Source: RBG-13-68-16 sp041494245 (GTDB taxonomy: Bacteria > Acidobacteriota > Thermoanaerobaculia > Thermoanaerobaculales > Thermoanaerobaculaceae). Taken from it: a stretch of DNA of 64,000 bases. Where the stretch lies: NCBI GenBank assembly GCA_041494245.1, contig JBGQAK010000006.1:162219-226218 (forward strand), read 5' to 3'. Made by a program: the position numbers and the translations under genes. Position 1 is the first letter of the stretch; every line of letters begins with the position of its first letter. Below the pieces are notes generated by a model, which saw nothing but the letters and a program-made list of their open reading frames with translations, was not told where the DNA came from and made no database searches. Positions 33,955 through 42,139 of the stretch are shown in pieces.

Positions 33955-34884
33955 TTACATGTACTTCAACATCTCCTTCGCCGTGGGCACCTCCTTGTGG
34001 GTGGGCGCCAGCTCAATGAACTTCTGCAGCGTTTCCTTGGCTTTCGCCGTGTCGCCCATCCGGAAGTACACCATACCGATCTGGAACAGGGCATCCGGGT
34101 ACTTCGGGTCGGCCTCCAGCGCCTTCTCGAGCAGAGGCTTGGCCTTGGCGTCGTCGCCCTTGTTCAGGAACGCCACCGCGTCGTTGTAGTAGAGCGTGGG
34201 GTCCGAGGGATTGGCGACCTTGTACCGCTCGGCGTACTTGGCATAGGCAGCCTTGTCACCCAACCCCTGGGTCGCGTTCATCGCCAGCGCCAGGCACTGC
34301 GGGAAATCCGCCTTGATCGCAAGGCACTTCTCGGCGGCGCTCAGGGCATCGCTGTTCCTGCCCGCCTTCTGGTCGATGTCGCCCAGCCCCAGCCAGGCGA
34401 CGTAGAGGTCGGGCTTGAGAGTCACCGCCTCCTGGAACTTTGCACGCGCCTCGGCGGTCTTTCCCGCCTCCAGCAGTTCCTGGCCCTCGCGGGCCTGCTT
34501 GATCCCGGGCTGGTCGAGCGCCTGCTTCTGCGCCTGGACCTGGAGCTCCTGAACGCTCCGGAGCGGGAAGTTGAACTCGGCGGTCTGGCCGCCGATCTTC
34601 GGCTTGTTCATCTGCTCGATGGGCTGGTAGCCCGGGGCCTCGACGTGGAACAGGTACTGCCTGGTGGCATCGACGATGAGCGTCGCGTACCCCCCCTTGT
34701 CGTCGCTGACGAGTTCCTTGCGGAAATTCGCGATCTCGGGGCACGTAATGACGATCTTGGCGCCCACGATCGGCTTGCCGGTGCTGCCGTCCGTGACCAC
34801 GCCCTTGACCCGGCCCTGGGCTTGGGCGAGCAGCAGCGAGGGGACGACCAGCATTGCACTGGCGAGCACACGCACCATTTTCAT
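33955..34884 (-). CDS. Exported CarboxypepD-regulatory and TPR-repeat protein
   Basis: The 309-residue protein has a signal peptide (MKMVRVLASAMLVVPSLLLAQ), a carboxypeptidase-regulatory-like beta domain (GRVKGVVTDGSTGKPIVGA through about residue 110) and then TPR repeats to the end (AWLGLGDIDQKAGRNSDALS, ALEADPKYPDALFQIGMVYF). These proteins probably act as periplasmic scaffolds. GGAGGG precedes the start, and a good promoter lies at 34929-34957. No enzyme motif is present. Confidence 0.8.
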   Translation of the reverse strand: MKMVRVLASAMLVVPSLLLAQAQGRVKGVVTDGSTGKPIVGAKIVITCPEIANFRKELVSDDKGGYATLIVDATRQYLFHVEAPGYQPIEQMNKPKIGGQTAEFNFPLRSVQELQVQAQKQALDQPGIKQAREGQELLEAGKTAEARAKFQEAVTLKPDLYVAWLGLGDIDQKAGRNSDALSAAEKCLAIKADFPQCLALAMNATQGLGDKAAYAKYAERYKVANPSDPTLYYNDAVAFLNKGDDAKAKPLLEKALEADPKYPDALFQIGMVYFRMGDTAKAKETLQKFIELAPTHKEVPTAKEMLKYM

Positions 34885-34928
34885 GGCTTATCCCTCCAAG
34901 GCATGGCAGACGGGCCTCGCCCGCGGAA

Positions 34929-34957
34929 AGTGTACGACGCGACCGGCCAAGACGCAA
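34929..34957 (-). promoter_or_regulatory. Promoter of the TPR protein gene
   Basis: On the minus strand TTGCGT and TACACT are 17 bases apart, 45 bases before the start codon. Confidence 0.55.
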
Positions 34958-35012
34958 CCGGAAAGTGAGAAACGCTCGGCCACAGAAAGCTGTTCCTCGT
35001 TGCGACAGCGGC

Positions 35013-35387
35013 TCAATCGAACGACGGTTCTGACTCCAGCTCCTGCTCCGGATCGGGAACGCCGGTGGCCATCTCCACCACCCAGCGCTGGAAGTTGGGT
35101 TCGGCGGTCGCGATGGGAAACTCCAGCACCTCGGGAAGCTCGTAGGAGTGGAGCTCTCGGATCGCGTCGCTCACCGCGCCGAACAGGGCGCTGCGGGTCT
35201 TGATGATCAGCAGGTACTCCGAGTCCGAGCAGACCTTGCCCTTCCACCGGTAGATCGAGCGCAGGCAGGGCACGATGTTGATGCAGGTGGCGAGCCGCCG
35301 CGCCACCAGCTCCTCCGAGATCTCGACCGCCTGTTGCTCCGTGCCCACCGAGGTGACGATGGTGCTGATGGCTCCCAGTTTCGCCAT
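35013..35387 (-). CDS. cutA: CutA-family divalent-cation tolerance protein
   Basis: This 124-residue protein matches CutA across its length: ISTIVTSVGTEQQAVEISEE, LATCINIVPCLRSIYRWKG, EYLLIIKTRSALFGAV and LHSYELPEVLEFPI. CutA forms a PII-like trimer and is linked to copper tolerance, but its role is not well defined. The ATG at 35387 is preferred; a GTG three codons earlier is possible. It is divergent from ssrA. Confidence 0.88.
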   Translation of the reverse strand: MAKLGAISTIVTSVGTEQQAVEISEELVARRLATCINIVPCLRSIYRWKGKVCSDSEYLLIIKTRSALFGAVSDAIRELHSYELPEVLEFPIATAEPNFQRWVVEMATGVPDPEQELESEPSFD

Positions 35388-35463
35388 GGCGCTCACGGTA
35401 CCCCCGGGGCCAGCCCTCGTCAAGACAGCGAAAAGGATGTACATTGTTGGTGATCCGCGACCT

Positions 35464-35816
35464 GGGGGCGTACCGGGTTCGACGGGGGACATATTGGGTC
35501 GCTGGCAGCGTGCCGTGGTCCGCCGCCACGTAAATCAGGCGGAAACACATAGCTGCCAACACAGAGCTAGCACTGGCTGCCTAACCGTAGCCACGTCGTG
35601 ATCGCCGGCTCCCGCCTGCGAACCTGATCACGGCGACGCCAAAGCAGGCTGGACCGCCGCCTCGCCCGGCGGTGGCGGTCGAGATCGCACGGGCTGGTCG
35701 CGAGGGTCGGGAGCCTACACCCAGCCAGCGCGACGAGATCAAACCGTAGGCTGAGCACGGAGACACCCGCGGCCCAAGTCTTCCGGACGGGGGTTCGATT
35801 CCCCCCGCCTCCACCA
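35464..35816 (+). ncRNA. ssrA: Transfer-messenger RNA
   Basis: The 5' end GGGGGCGTACCGGGTTCGAC pairs with the 3' end CGCCTCC (7-bp acceptor stem with one G-U pair), and the 3' terminus is encoded as ACCA. The T-arm GGGGGTTCGATTCCCCC is at 35789-35805. The tag frame resumes at GCC 35555 after TAGCT and ends at TAA 35582-35584, giving ANTELALAA. tmRNA rescues stalled ribosomes and marks the nascent protein for proteolysis. The 353-base length is typical of one-piece tmRNA. Confidence 0.95.
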
Positions 35817-35824
35817 TGTTTTTC

Positions 35825-35856
35825 GGGGGGCCCGGCGGCAACCCGCCCGGCCCCCC
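35825..35856 (+). terminator. Hairpin after ssrA
   Basis: GGGGGGCC and GGCCCCCC form the base of a hairpin with an imperfect GC-rich inner stem, starting nine bases after the tmRNA end. There is no T-run after it, though a short T-run precedes it. Confidence 0.45.
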
Positions 35857-36007
35857 GCCGCCTCTCGCCCCCCGCGCGAACCGGAAGTGAATTCCGGCTC
35901 GCTTGAACCTTCTCTCAAGGGCTGCGCCAACTCCTCAGGAAAAGCCCCCACAGTCTGGGGATCGCGCGAGGCCGCATCGGCGAGTTGCGGGCCAATACCC
36001 TGGTCTC

Positions 36008-36789
36008 ATGAAGGACAATGCCCTCAAGGTGCTGCCGATCGTCGTCGGCGTCGCGCTTGGGTTCCTCCTGGTGTCGGCTCCCCAGTGGTTCCGCGGGCTC
36101 GGTCCGGCGCGCTTCCTGGTGGCCGCCGGCCTCGTGCTCGTTTCCCTCGTCTCGTTCGTGGCGGTGACGATCACAGCCAACCTTCCCGCCGACATCAGGT
36201 TGACGCCGGCCCCCGAGACCGACCTCGGCCAGTTGAACCCCATCGTCGAAAGCTACCGGGTCCTCGGTTTCTCACCCGCAGGGCCTCCGCTCCTCGCCGG
36301 CGTCTCGCCCCCGGCCCTGATGGTGCCGCTCGTGCAGCCGGGGGGGAAAATGTAGGCGACCGTGTTCCGCACCGGCATGCCCCCGGCCAAGACCTCCTTC
36401 GACGTCGTCTCACTCTTCGACGGAGGCCGTGGAGGGCTCACCACCCCCCCGACGCCCGCGGGGCGACGCTCCCGGCCGCCGCCGGCGACCTGCGTCAGGT
36501 GTTCCGCGACGCGCCCCTTTCCGTGCTTGTCGAGCACCACCGCGCCGCGCTTGCCTACCTCGAGGGTCGCGGCCTCCCGTTCAAACCGGTCTCCGCGGCG
36601 AGCTTCACGGCCGACTTCAAGGGCGCGGTGGCCGCCCAGCGCGCGCACTTCCTCGCGCGGCCGATCCGTTGGGCCGTCGTCGCCATCTGGCGCAGCGCCA
36701 CCAAGCTGACCCCGCACGTTGCGCCGCTCGACAAACAACCAACCGGCCAGCGCCAGATCGCCGCGCTCGTCACTGGCCGACGGGGGTGA
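36008..36789 (+). pseudogene. Decayed membrane-anchored protein gene (in-frame stop plus frameshift)
   Basis: A frame of 115 residues starts MKDNALKVLPIVVGVALGFL, has two membrane helices and ends at TAG 36353-36355 after LVQPGGKM. The same frame then continues without a break in style (VFRTGMPPAKTSFDVVSLFD). After a run of seven C at about 36444-36450, coding continues in another frame (LRQVFRDAPLSVLVEHHRAA) to TGA at 36789. Together this looks like one gene of about 260 codons with two lesions. The first part could still make a short protein. The family is not recognised. Confidence 0.55.
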
Positions 36790-36805
36790 CGAACACCGGC
36801 GAGAA

Positions 36806-38005
36806 CTACTCCTTCGGGAAGTGCTCCACCTTGACGGAGAGGTGCCCGGCGATGGCATCGGTCTCACGGGTGAGGGCGCGGCCGATCACGAGGCGCTGAA
36901 TCTGGTTGGTGCCCTCGTAGATCTGCGTGATCTTGGCGTCCCGCATGTACTTCTCGATGGGGTAGTCCTGGCAGTAGCCGTAGCCCCCGAAGAGCTGCAC
37001 CGCGTCGGTGGTGACGCGCATCGCGGTGTCGGTGGCGAACACCTTGCACATGGCGGCAAGCTTGGAGATCCCCGGTACCCCCGCGTCGATGCCGCGGGCC
37101 GCGGTGTAGACGAGTTGGCGCGCCGCCTCCACCTGGATCGCCAGGTCCGCGAGCATGAACTGGATCGCCTGGAACGACATCACGCTCTGCCCGAACTGCT
37201 GGCGCTCCGAGGTGTAGCGCACCGCCCACTCGAACGCGCCCTGCGCCAAGCCGACCGCCTGCGCCGCGACGCCGGGGCGGGCTCGGTCCAGGGTCATCAT
37301 GGCGTTTGCGAACCCCATCCCCTCCTTATCGCCCAGGAGGGCGGAGGCGGGCACGCGGCAATCGCGGAAGTGAAGCTCGTGCACGGGCACGCACCGGATG
37401 CCCATGAGCTGCTCGCGCTTGCCGATCTCGAACCCCGGCGTGCCCTTTTCGACGATGAACGCCGAAGCTCCGCGGGTGCCGCGGTCGGGGTTCGTCGAGG
37501 CGTAGACGGTGTAGATGCTCGCCGCGTTGGCGTTTGTGTTCCACTTCTTGTCGCCGTTGATCACGTAGTCGTCGCCGTCGCGCACCGCCCGCGCCCGCAG
37601 CGACCCGGCGTCGGAGCCCGAGGCCTTCTCAGAGAGCCCAAAGGCGATGAGCTTCTCACCGCTGGCGACGCCCGGCAGGTAGCGGCGCCTCTGCTCCTCG
37701 GTGCCGCCCAGCACGATCGGGAAGCTCCCCAGGGCGTTGACAGCGTACGCTACGCCGACCCCTCCGCAGGCGCGTGAGAGCTCCTCCACCACCACGCACA
37801 GGTCGAGGACGCCGGCGGCGTGCCCGCCGTACTCCTTGGGGATCCAGATCCCCATGAGGTCGTACTGCTTGAGCGCGGCGATCACGCTCCAGGGGTACTC
37901 ACCGGTGCGGTCCAGCTCCGCGGCCACCGGCCTGACGTACTTCTCCGCCACCTCGCGGGCGCGCGCCTGGTACTCCTTGGTCTGGGCAGGAAAAAGCTCT
38001 TTCAT
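36806..38005 (-). CDS. Acyl-CoA dehydrogenase
   Basis: This 399-residue FAD enzyme oxidises acyl-CoA to the 2-enoyl form and passes electrons to ETF. Signatures are GLSEKASGSDAGSLRARA, YVINGDKKWNTNA (FAD and substrate), RQQFGQSVMSFQAIQFMLAD, QLFGGYGYCQDYPIEKYMRD and the catalytic glutamate in QIYEGTNQIQ (about residue 364), the position used by short- and branched-chain enzymes. No ETF genes are adjacent. It is divergent from the aminotransferase gene. The start follows GGGGGGACC. Confidence 0.9.
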   Translation of the reverse strand: MKELFPAQTKEYQARAREVAEKYVRPVAAELDRTGEYPWSVIAALKQYDLMGIWIPKEYGGHAAGVLDLCVVVEELSRACGGVGVAYAVNALGSFPIVLGGTEEQRRRYLPGVASGEKLIAFGLSEKASGSDAGSLRARAVRDGDDYVINGDKKWNTNANAASIYTVYASTNPDRGTRGASAFIVEKGTPGFEIGKREQLMGIRCVPVHELHFRDCRVPASALLGDKEGMGFANAMMTLDRARPGVAAQAVGLAQGAFEWAVRYTSERQQFGQSVMSFQAIQFMLADLAIQVEAARQLVYTAARGIDAGVPGISKLAAMCKVFATDTAMRVTTDAVQLFGGYGYCQDYPIEKYMRDAKITQIYEGTNQIQRLVIGRALTRETDAIAGHLSVKVEHFPKE

Positions 38006-38096
38006 GGTCCCCCCGTCGGTTGCGAGATTCTACCATCCGCTGACCAAGCGGTTTTCCGACCGGCTTCCGGCATGCGAGAATCCCCTCGGAGCGCAC

Positions 38097-39263
38097 GTGT
38101 TCTCGAGCAGGGTTCCCAAGGAGCTCGTTCCGAACCGCATCGCCACCGCGCGGGCGGCCTCCCCGCCGCGTTTCGACCTGACCGTTTCCAACCCCACCGT
38201 GTGCGGCATCGCGTACCCCCAAGACCTGCTGGCCCCCCTCGCCGACCCCGCCGGCCTCGCGTACCGTCCGCACCCACGCGGCCTCGAGGTGGCCCTCACC
38301 GCGGTGGCGCGGGAGTACCGGCGCCACGGCGTCGCGGTGGACCCCGAGCGGGTGCTGCTCACTGCCTCCACCAGCGAGGCCTACGCGTTCCTCTTCAAGC
38401 TACTGACCGAGCCTGGCGAGGCGGTGCTCGTGCCCACGCCCTCCTACCCGCTGTTCGAACACCTGGCCAACGTCGAGGGGGTCGTGGCCGTGCCGTACCG
38501 CCTGGATCCCGAGGCTGGCTGGCGCCTGGATCTTCCGGCACTCGCACATGCCCCCGAGAAGGTGCGCGCCGTGGTGGTCGTCCACCCCAACAACCCCACG
38601 GGCTCTTTCGTCCACCCCGACGATGCCGCCGCCGTGGCGGCGCTCGCCGCCAACCGGGGGTGGGCTCTGATCGCCGATGAGGTCTTCCTCGACTACCCGC
38701 TCACCCCGCAACCGGGCAACGCGACGACCTTTGCAGCTAGGGACGACGTGCTCACCTTCACGCTCGGGGGCCTGTCCAAGAGCGTCGGGCTCCCGCAGCT
38801 CAAGCTGGCGTGGATTGTGACGAGCGGTCCGGAGTCCGCGGTCACGCTCGCCCTCGATCGCCTCGCGTTCATCGCGGACACCTTCCTCTCGGTGGCGACC
38901 CCGGTGCAGCTCGCGCTGCCCGATCTGCTTCACAAGGGAAGCGTGGTGCGAGAGGCGATCCTCGCACGTTGCCGCGGCAACCTTGCCGTGCTGCAGGCGA
39001 TGCTCGGCGAGCTCCCCGCCGTGAGTGCGACTCCTCCAGGAGGCGGTTGGAGCGCGGTGCTGCGCATCCCGGCGATCGTGGGCGAGGAGGAGCTGGTCCT
39101 GAAGTTGCTGGGGGAGGACGGCGTGGCCGTCCACCCCGGCTACTTCTTCGAGTTTCCCGGCGAAGGCACGCTCGTGCTCAGCCTGCTCCCGGAGCCGGGG
39201 ATCTTTGCCGAAGGCGTTCGACGCCTGCTGCGGCGCCTCGCCGCCTGCCTCGGCCCAGCCTGA
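38097..39263 (+). CDS. Class I/II PLP aminotransferase
   Basis: This 388-residue protein shows the fold type I aminotransferase set: LLTASTSEAYAFLFKLL, PTPSYPLFEHL, VVHPNNPTGSFV, LIADEVFLDY, the PLP lysine in FTLGGLSKSVGLPQLKLAWI, and GVAVHPGYFFEFPGEGTLVL near the end. The amino donor cannot be assigned. A GTG start at 38097 is chosen because GGAG lies five bases upstream and the conserved region begins soon after; no ATG fits. Confidence 0.85.
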   Translation: MFSSRVPKELVPNRIATARAASPPRFDLTVSNPTVCGIAYPQDLLAPLADPAGLAYRPHPRGLEVALTAVAREYRRHGVAVDPERVLLTASTSEAYAFLFKLLTEPGEAVLVPTPSYPLFEHLANVEGVVAVPYRLDPEAGWRLDLPALAHAPEKVRAVVVVHPNNPTGSFVHPDDAAAVAALAANRGWALIADEVFLDYPLTPQPGNATTFAARDDVLTFTLGGLSKSVGLPQLKLAWIVTSGPESAVTLALDRLAFIADTFLSVATPVQLALPDLLHKGSVVREAILARCRGNLAVLQAMLGELPAVSATPPGGGWSAVLRIPAIVGEEELVLKLLGEDGVAVHPGYFFEFPGEGTLVLSLLPEPGIFAEGVRRLLRRLAACLGPA

Positions 39264-39360
39264 GGCTGCGCCGTGTCACCCGACCGATCGCGGCAGACCA
39301 GCTCGAGAGAACCCCGCGCCCCGCGGGGGCGAAACTGCGTCATCCGTGGCCTAATCGGTT

Positions 39361-39786
39361 TCAGTCCTTGTAGAGCCAGCCGGCCACCAGCGTCGCCAGG
39401 ATCGCACCCACCCACAACTCCAGCATCCACCACAGCGGGAAGACTCGCGAAAACGGCGCCCAGGCCGCCAGGGAGAAGGCGAGCGGGAAACCGCTGGCGA
39501 AGCCGACCAGGAACCCCACGCTGAGCGCGGTCTTGGGCCCGGCACCCCGCGTGGCCCGCACGCCGGCGTAGATCCAGGCGCACATCACCGCCAGCACGAA
39601 CAGCATCACGAACCACGCGATCATGAAGAACGGGTAGCGCGGCTGGGCAAGCAGCGCCCCCGACTTCTGGGCGACCGCATAGCGCGGCATCAACACCGCG
39701 AAGTTGGTGACACCGCTCCAGACCATCCAGACAACCCAACCGGCCAGGCCCCCCAGCCACACCCTCTTAGTGTTCACGGCAGGCAT
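39361..39786 (-). CDS. Hypothetical four-helix membrane protein
   Basis: The 141-residue protein has four hydrophobic segments (VWLGGLAGWVVWMVW, FFMIAWFVMLFVLAVMCAWI, TALSVGFLVGFASGFPLAF, MLELWVGAILATLVAGWLY). GGGAGGTGG precedes the ATG. I do not recognise the family. It lies between the aminotransferase and GYD genes and is the last gene of a minus-strand pair. Confidence 0.65.
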   Translation of the reverse strand: MPAVNTKRVWLGGLAGWVVWMVWSGVTNFAVLMPRYAVAQKSGALLAQPRYPFFMIAWFVMLFVLAVMCAWIYAGVRATRGAGPKTALSVGFLVGFASGFPLAFSLAAWAPFSRVFPLWWMLELWVGAILATLVAGWLYKD

Positions 39787-39882
39787 CCGCCACCTCCCTT
39801 TTCTGAAACTGCGACCATCTTATTACAAGGGGCACAGCCCGCTGCAACGGCACCCCCGAGCCTCGCAGGTGGGCGCCGCCCG

Positions 39883-40185
39883 CTACGGTTCGACCTCTTC
39901 CAGGAGCTTGAGGAAACGCTCGTAGGGCAGCGCCTGCCAGCTCTCCGCGCTCACGGCGCCCTCGCTGCGCGAGATCAGCGAGACCCGGTGGGCGGTCTCG
40001 ATGTCTGCAGCCTCGTAGATGTCCATGAAGTCGTAGGGGCCCAGGATCGCGTAGTGGGCGATCCACTTCACGTCCGGGCAGAGGGTGTGCACCTTCTTCA
40101 GCCACTCCTTCCCCATCGCACGCCGGCCGTGAGCGTTGTGCACGCTCTCGGGACGGAGTCGAGTCATGAGCACGAACGTAGGCAT
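39883..40185 (-). CDS. GYD-domain protein
   Basis: This 100-residue protein has the GYD motif in LGPYDFMDIYEAAD and the typical start MPTFVLMTRLRPES. GYD proteins are small dimeric alpha/beta-barrel-like proteins of unknown role. The ATG at 40185 follows GAGGAGGTGTTCC, which fixes the start. Confidence 0.75.
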   Translation of the reverse strand: MPTFVLMTRLRPESVHNAHGRRAMGKEWLKKVHTLCPDVKWIAHYAILGPYDFMDIYEAADIETAHRVSLISRSEGAVSAESWQALPYERFLKLLEEVEP

Positions 40186-40268
40186 GGAACACCTCCTCAG
40201 GGCTTCTAGGCCCAATCTGGGCCGCGCCAGGCGCGGGTGCAAGACCCCGGGCTGCTAAGCTACCCGCC

Positions 40269-40763
40269 ATGGCCGGGGAGGAGGGCGACAACAGGACGCA
40301 TCTGCACGTGGCGCTGCTCACCCCGGAGATCGCCTGGAACACCGGCAACGTAGGGCGCACGTGCCTGGCCGCCAGCGCGCAGCTCCACCTGCTGCGGCCC
40401 CTTGGCTTCTCCCTCGACGAGCGCGAGGTCAAGCGCGCCGGCCTCGACTACTGGCCGCGCGTGCGCCCCGTGGTGTGGGAGGACTGGAGCTCGTTCGAGC
40501 AGGCGTTGCCAACCCTGGGGGAGCCGTTCCTGTTCTCCGCCGAGGCTCCCCGCGAGCTGTGGGACGTGAGATTCCCCGACGACTCGGTGCTTATCTTCGG
40601 CCGCGAGAGCGGCGGGCTGCCCAACGAGCTGCGCGAGCGTCACCACGACCGCCTCGTGTGCATCCCGATGGCCGACACGAACATGCGCTCCCTCAACCTC
40701 TCCACCGCGGTTGCGATCGCCCTCTACGAGGTCTTGCGCCAGCGTCGCGAATCCCCCCGATAA
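40269..40763 (+). CDS. trmL: tRNA 2'-O-methyltransferase, TrmL type
   Basis: This 164-residue SPOUT enzyme methylates the 2'-OH of the wobble base of certain leucine tRNAs. LLTPEIAWNTGNVGRTCLAA, LIFGRESGGLPNEL and MRSLNLSTAVAIALYEVLRQ form the knotted SAM site and match TrmL rather than the longer TrmH. No ribosome binding site is visible. TAAGCT lies seven bases before the ATG, so the message may be leaderless. Confidence 0.88.
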   Translation: MAGEEGDNRTHLHVALLTPEIAWNTGNVGRTCLAASAQLHLLRPLGFSLDEREVKRAGLDYWPRVRPVVWEDWSSFEQALPTLGEPFLFSAEAPRELWDVRFPDDSVLIFGRESGGLPNELRERHHDRLVCIPMADTNMRSLNLSTAVAIALYEVLRQRRESPR

Positions 40764-40788
40764 GCGCCCGCCGAAACCCGCCACTGGT

Positions 40789-40816
40789 GAGACATACCAC
40801 GCTGGGCGGGTAGAAT
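40789..40816 (+). promoter_or_regulatory. Promoter upstream of the truncated DUF362 gene
   Basis: GAGACA and TAGAAT are 16 bases apart. The site would still drive transcription into the broken gene and, antisense, into the DUF6498-like fragment. Confidence 0.45.
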
Positions 40817-40885
40817 GTTGAGGCTCGCCGTCCCGACCGCCACCGATCCGGGCGGCACGATCCACCCCGCACCATGGAGGTCCGG

Positions 40886-41437
40886 ATGACGCCCAAGCTC
40901 GCTCTGATGGACTCGGTCTTCGACATAAACCGCCGGGAGTTCGTGAGGACGCTCACGGGTTGCACGGCGGCCGCAGGGGCGCTCGCTCTCGGCGTGCCGG
41001 CCTCCCCACAGGAGAAGGAGAAGCCCCCCGAGGTCGAGACCAACATCGCCGAGTTCCTCAAGGTGCCGAAGACCGCCCACTCGCTGCCGGGGCCATTCCC
41101 CGGCAGGGTCGTGAAGGTCACCGACCCGCATTGGCTCGCCAATGACAAGGTGGACGCCAAGGTTGTCGCCGAGATGTTCGAGAAGGGGATCCGGACCCTC
41201 ACCGGCACCACGATGAAGAAGAGCTTCGTGGCGTTCTTCACACGGGACGACGTGGTCGGGGTGAAGGTGAACCCGGTCGGGCCGCCGCTCATCAGCACCA
41301 GGCCAGAGGTCGCGGAGGCCTTGATCCGCTGGCTCGTCAACAGCAAGCTCCCGAGGAGGAACATCGTCATCTGGGATCGCTTCGACCTCGACCTCAAGGA
41401 TGCGGGGTTCACCCCCGACCGCTTCCCGGGCGCACGC
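40886..41437 (+). pseudogene. DUF362 protein gene truncated at its 3' end
   Basis: The frame starts MTPKLALMDSVFDINRREFV, a Tat-type leader, then continues VETNIAEFLKVPKTAHSLPG, DDVVGVKVNPVGPPLI and RRNIVIWDRFDLDLKDAG up to about residue 184. This follows DUF362 proteins, which often bind Fe-S clusters. After RFPGA the frame is antisense to another gene and has no similarity. The C-terminal half is missing. A promoter and ribosome binding site (GGAGG) remain. Confidence 0.65.
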
Positions 41438-42040
41438 CCCCACGAGGGCGAACACCCGGTCGCCGCTCCTGCCGAACGGTCCCCCGCCCACGAGCGGGAA
41501 GAAGCCGTTGAGGAAGAGGCCGTGGACGAGGTGGAAGATCCCGAAGTGGACTGTGAAGAAGCCGAGCATGAAAAGGGCGGCCGGCAGCGCGATCAGGACG
41601 CGCGCCAATCCCCGCTCTGGGTCGGGGAGGAACTCCCACCCCGGTCTGCTCCGCACCACCCCGGCGGCGGCGAGCGCGGAGCTCGCGGCCACCACCAGCA
41701 GCACCACGCCGCCCAGTGCGTTCAGACCCACCGTCGCCAGGCAGACGATCACGATGAAGACGTTCAGGGGCAGGGCAGCGCATCCGCCAGGGAGCTGGCC
41801 GCGCGCACCTGGTCGCGCGAGCACCCCCGCCTTGGGCAACACGAACGTGACCGCGCTCCCGTGCACCAGCGTGCCCAGGATCGAGGTGAGGATCAGCGAG
41901 TAGCCCACCGTGAGGCTGGAGATCCACAGGCTCCACACTAGGTCCGTCGTGGACCACGTCGAGTACACGGCCATCGCGACCATCAGGCCGAAGAGGGCGA
42001 GGTGGATGCCGATGTGGACCTTCGCGTTCGATCCCGGCAC
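41438..42040 (-). pseudogene. DUF6498-like membrane protein gene truncated at its 3' end
   Basis: From a GTG at 42040 (AAGGAG upstream) the frame reads NAKVHIGIHLALFGLMVAMA, AALPLNVFIVIVCLATVGLN, IALPAALFMLGFFTVHFGIF and HLVHGLFLNGFFPL, with about six membrane helices in the order seen in DUF6498 proteins. Near FALVGA it runs into the DUF362 fragment, where similarity ends. The reading frame continues antisense but is not the original. The deletion point is near 41437. Confidence 0.55.
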
Positions 42041-42139
42041 TGCGGCTCCTTGTGGTTTCAATGATACGGGGTCTGCACCCGGCGACGCCGATCGATCGGC
42101 CGCCAAACCCGCTGGCCGCGGGTTATGCACCGCGCCGTC

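Noticed and set aside
36353..36355. TAG read as pyrrolysine in the 36008 gene
   Set aside because: A frameshift follows within 100 bases, and no Pyl genes are in the window; decay is simpler.
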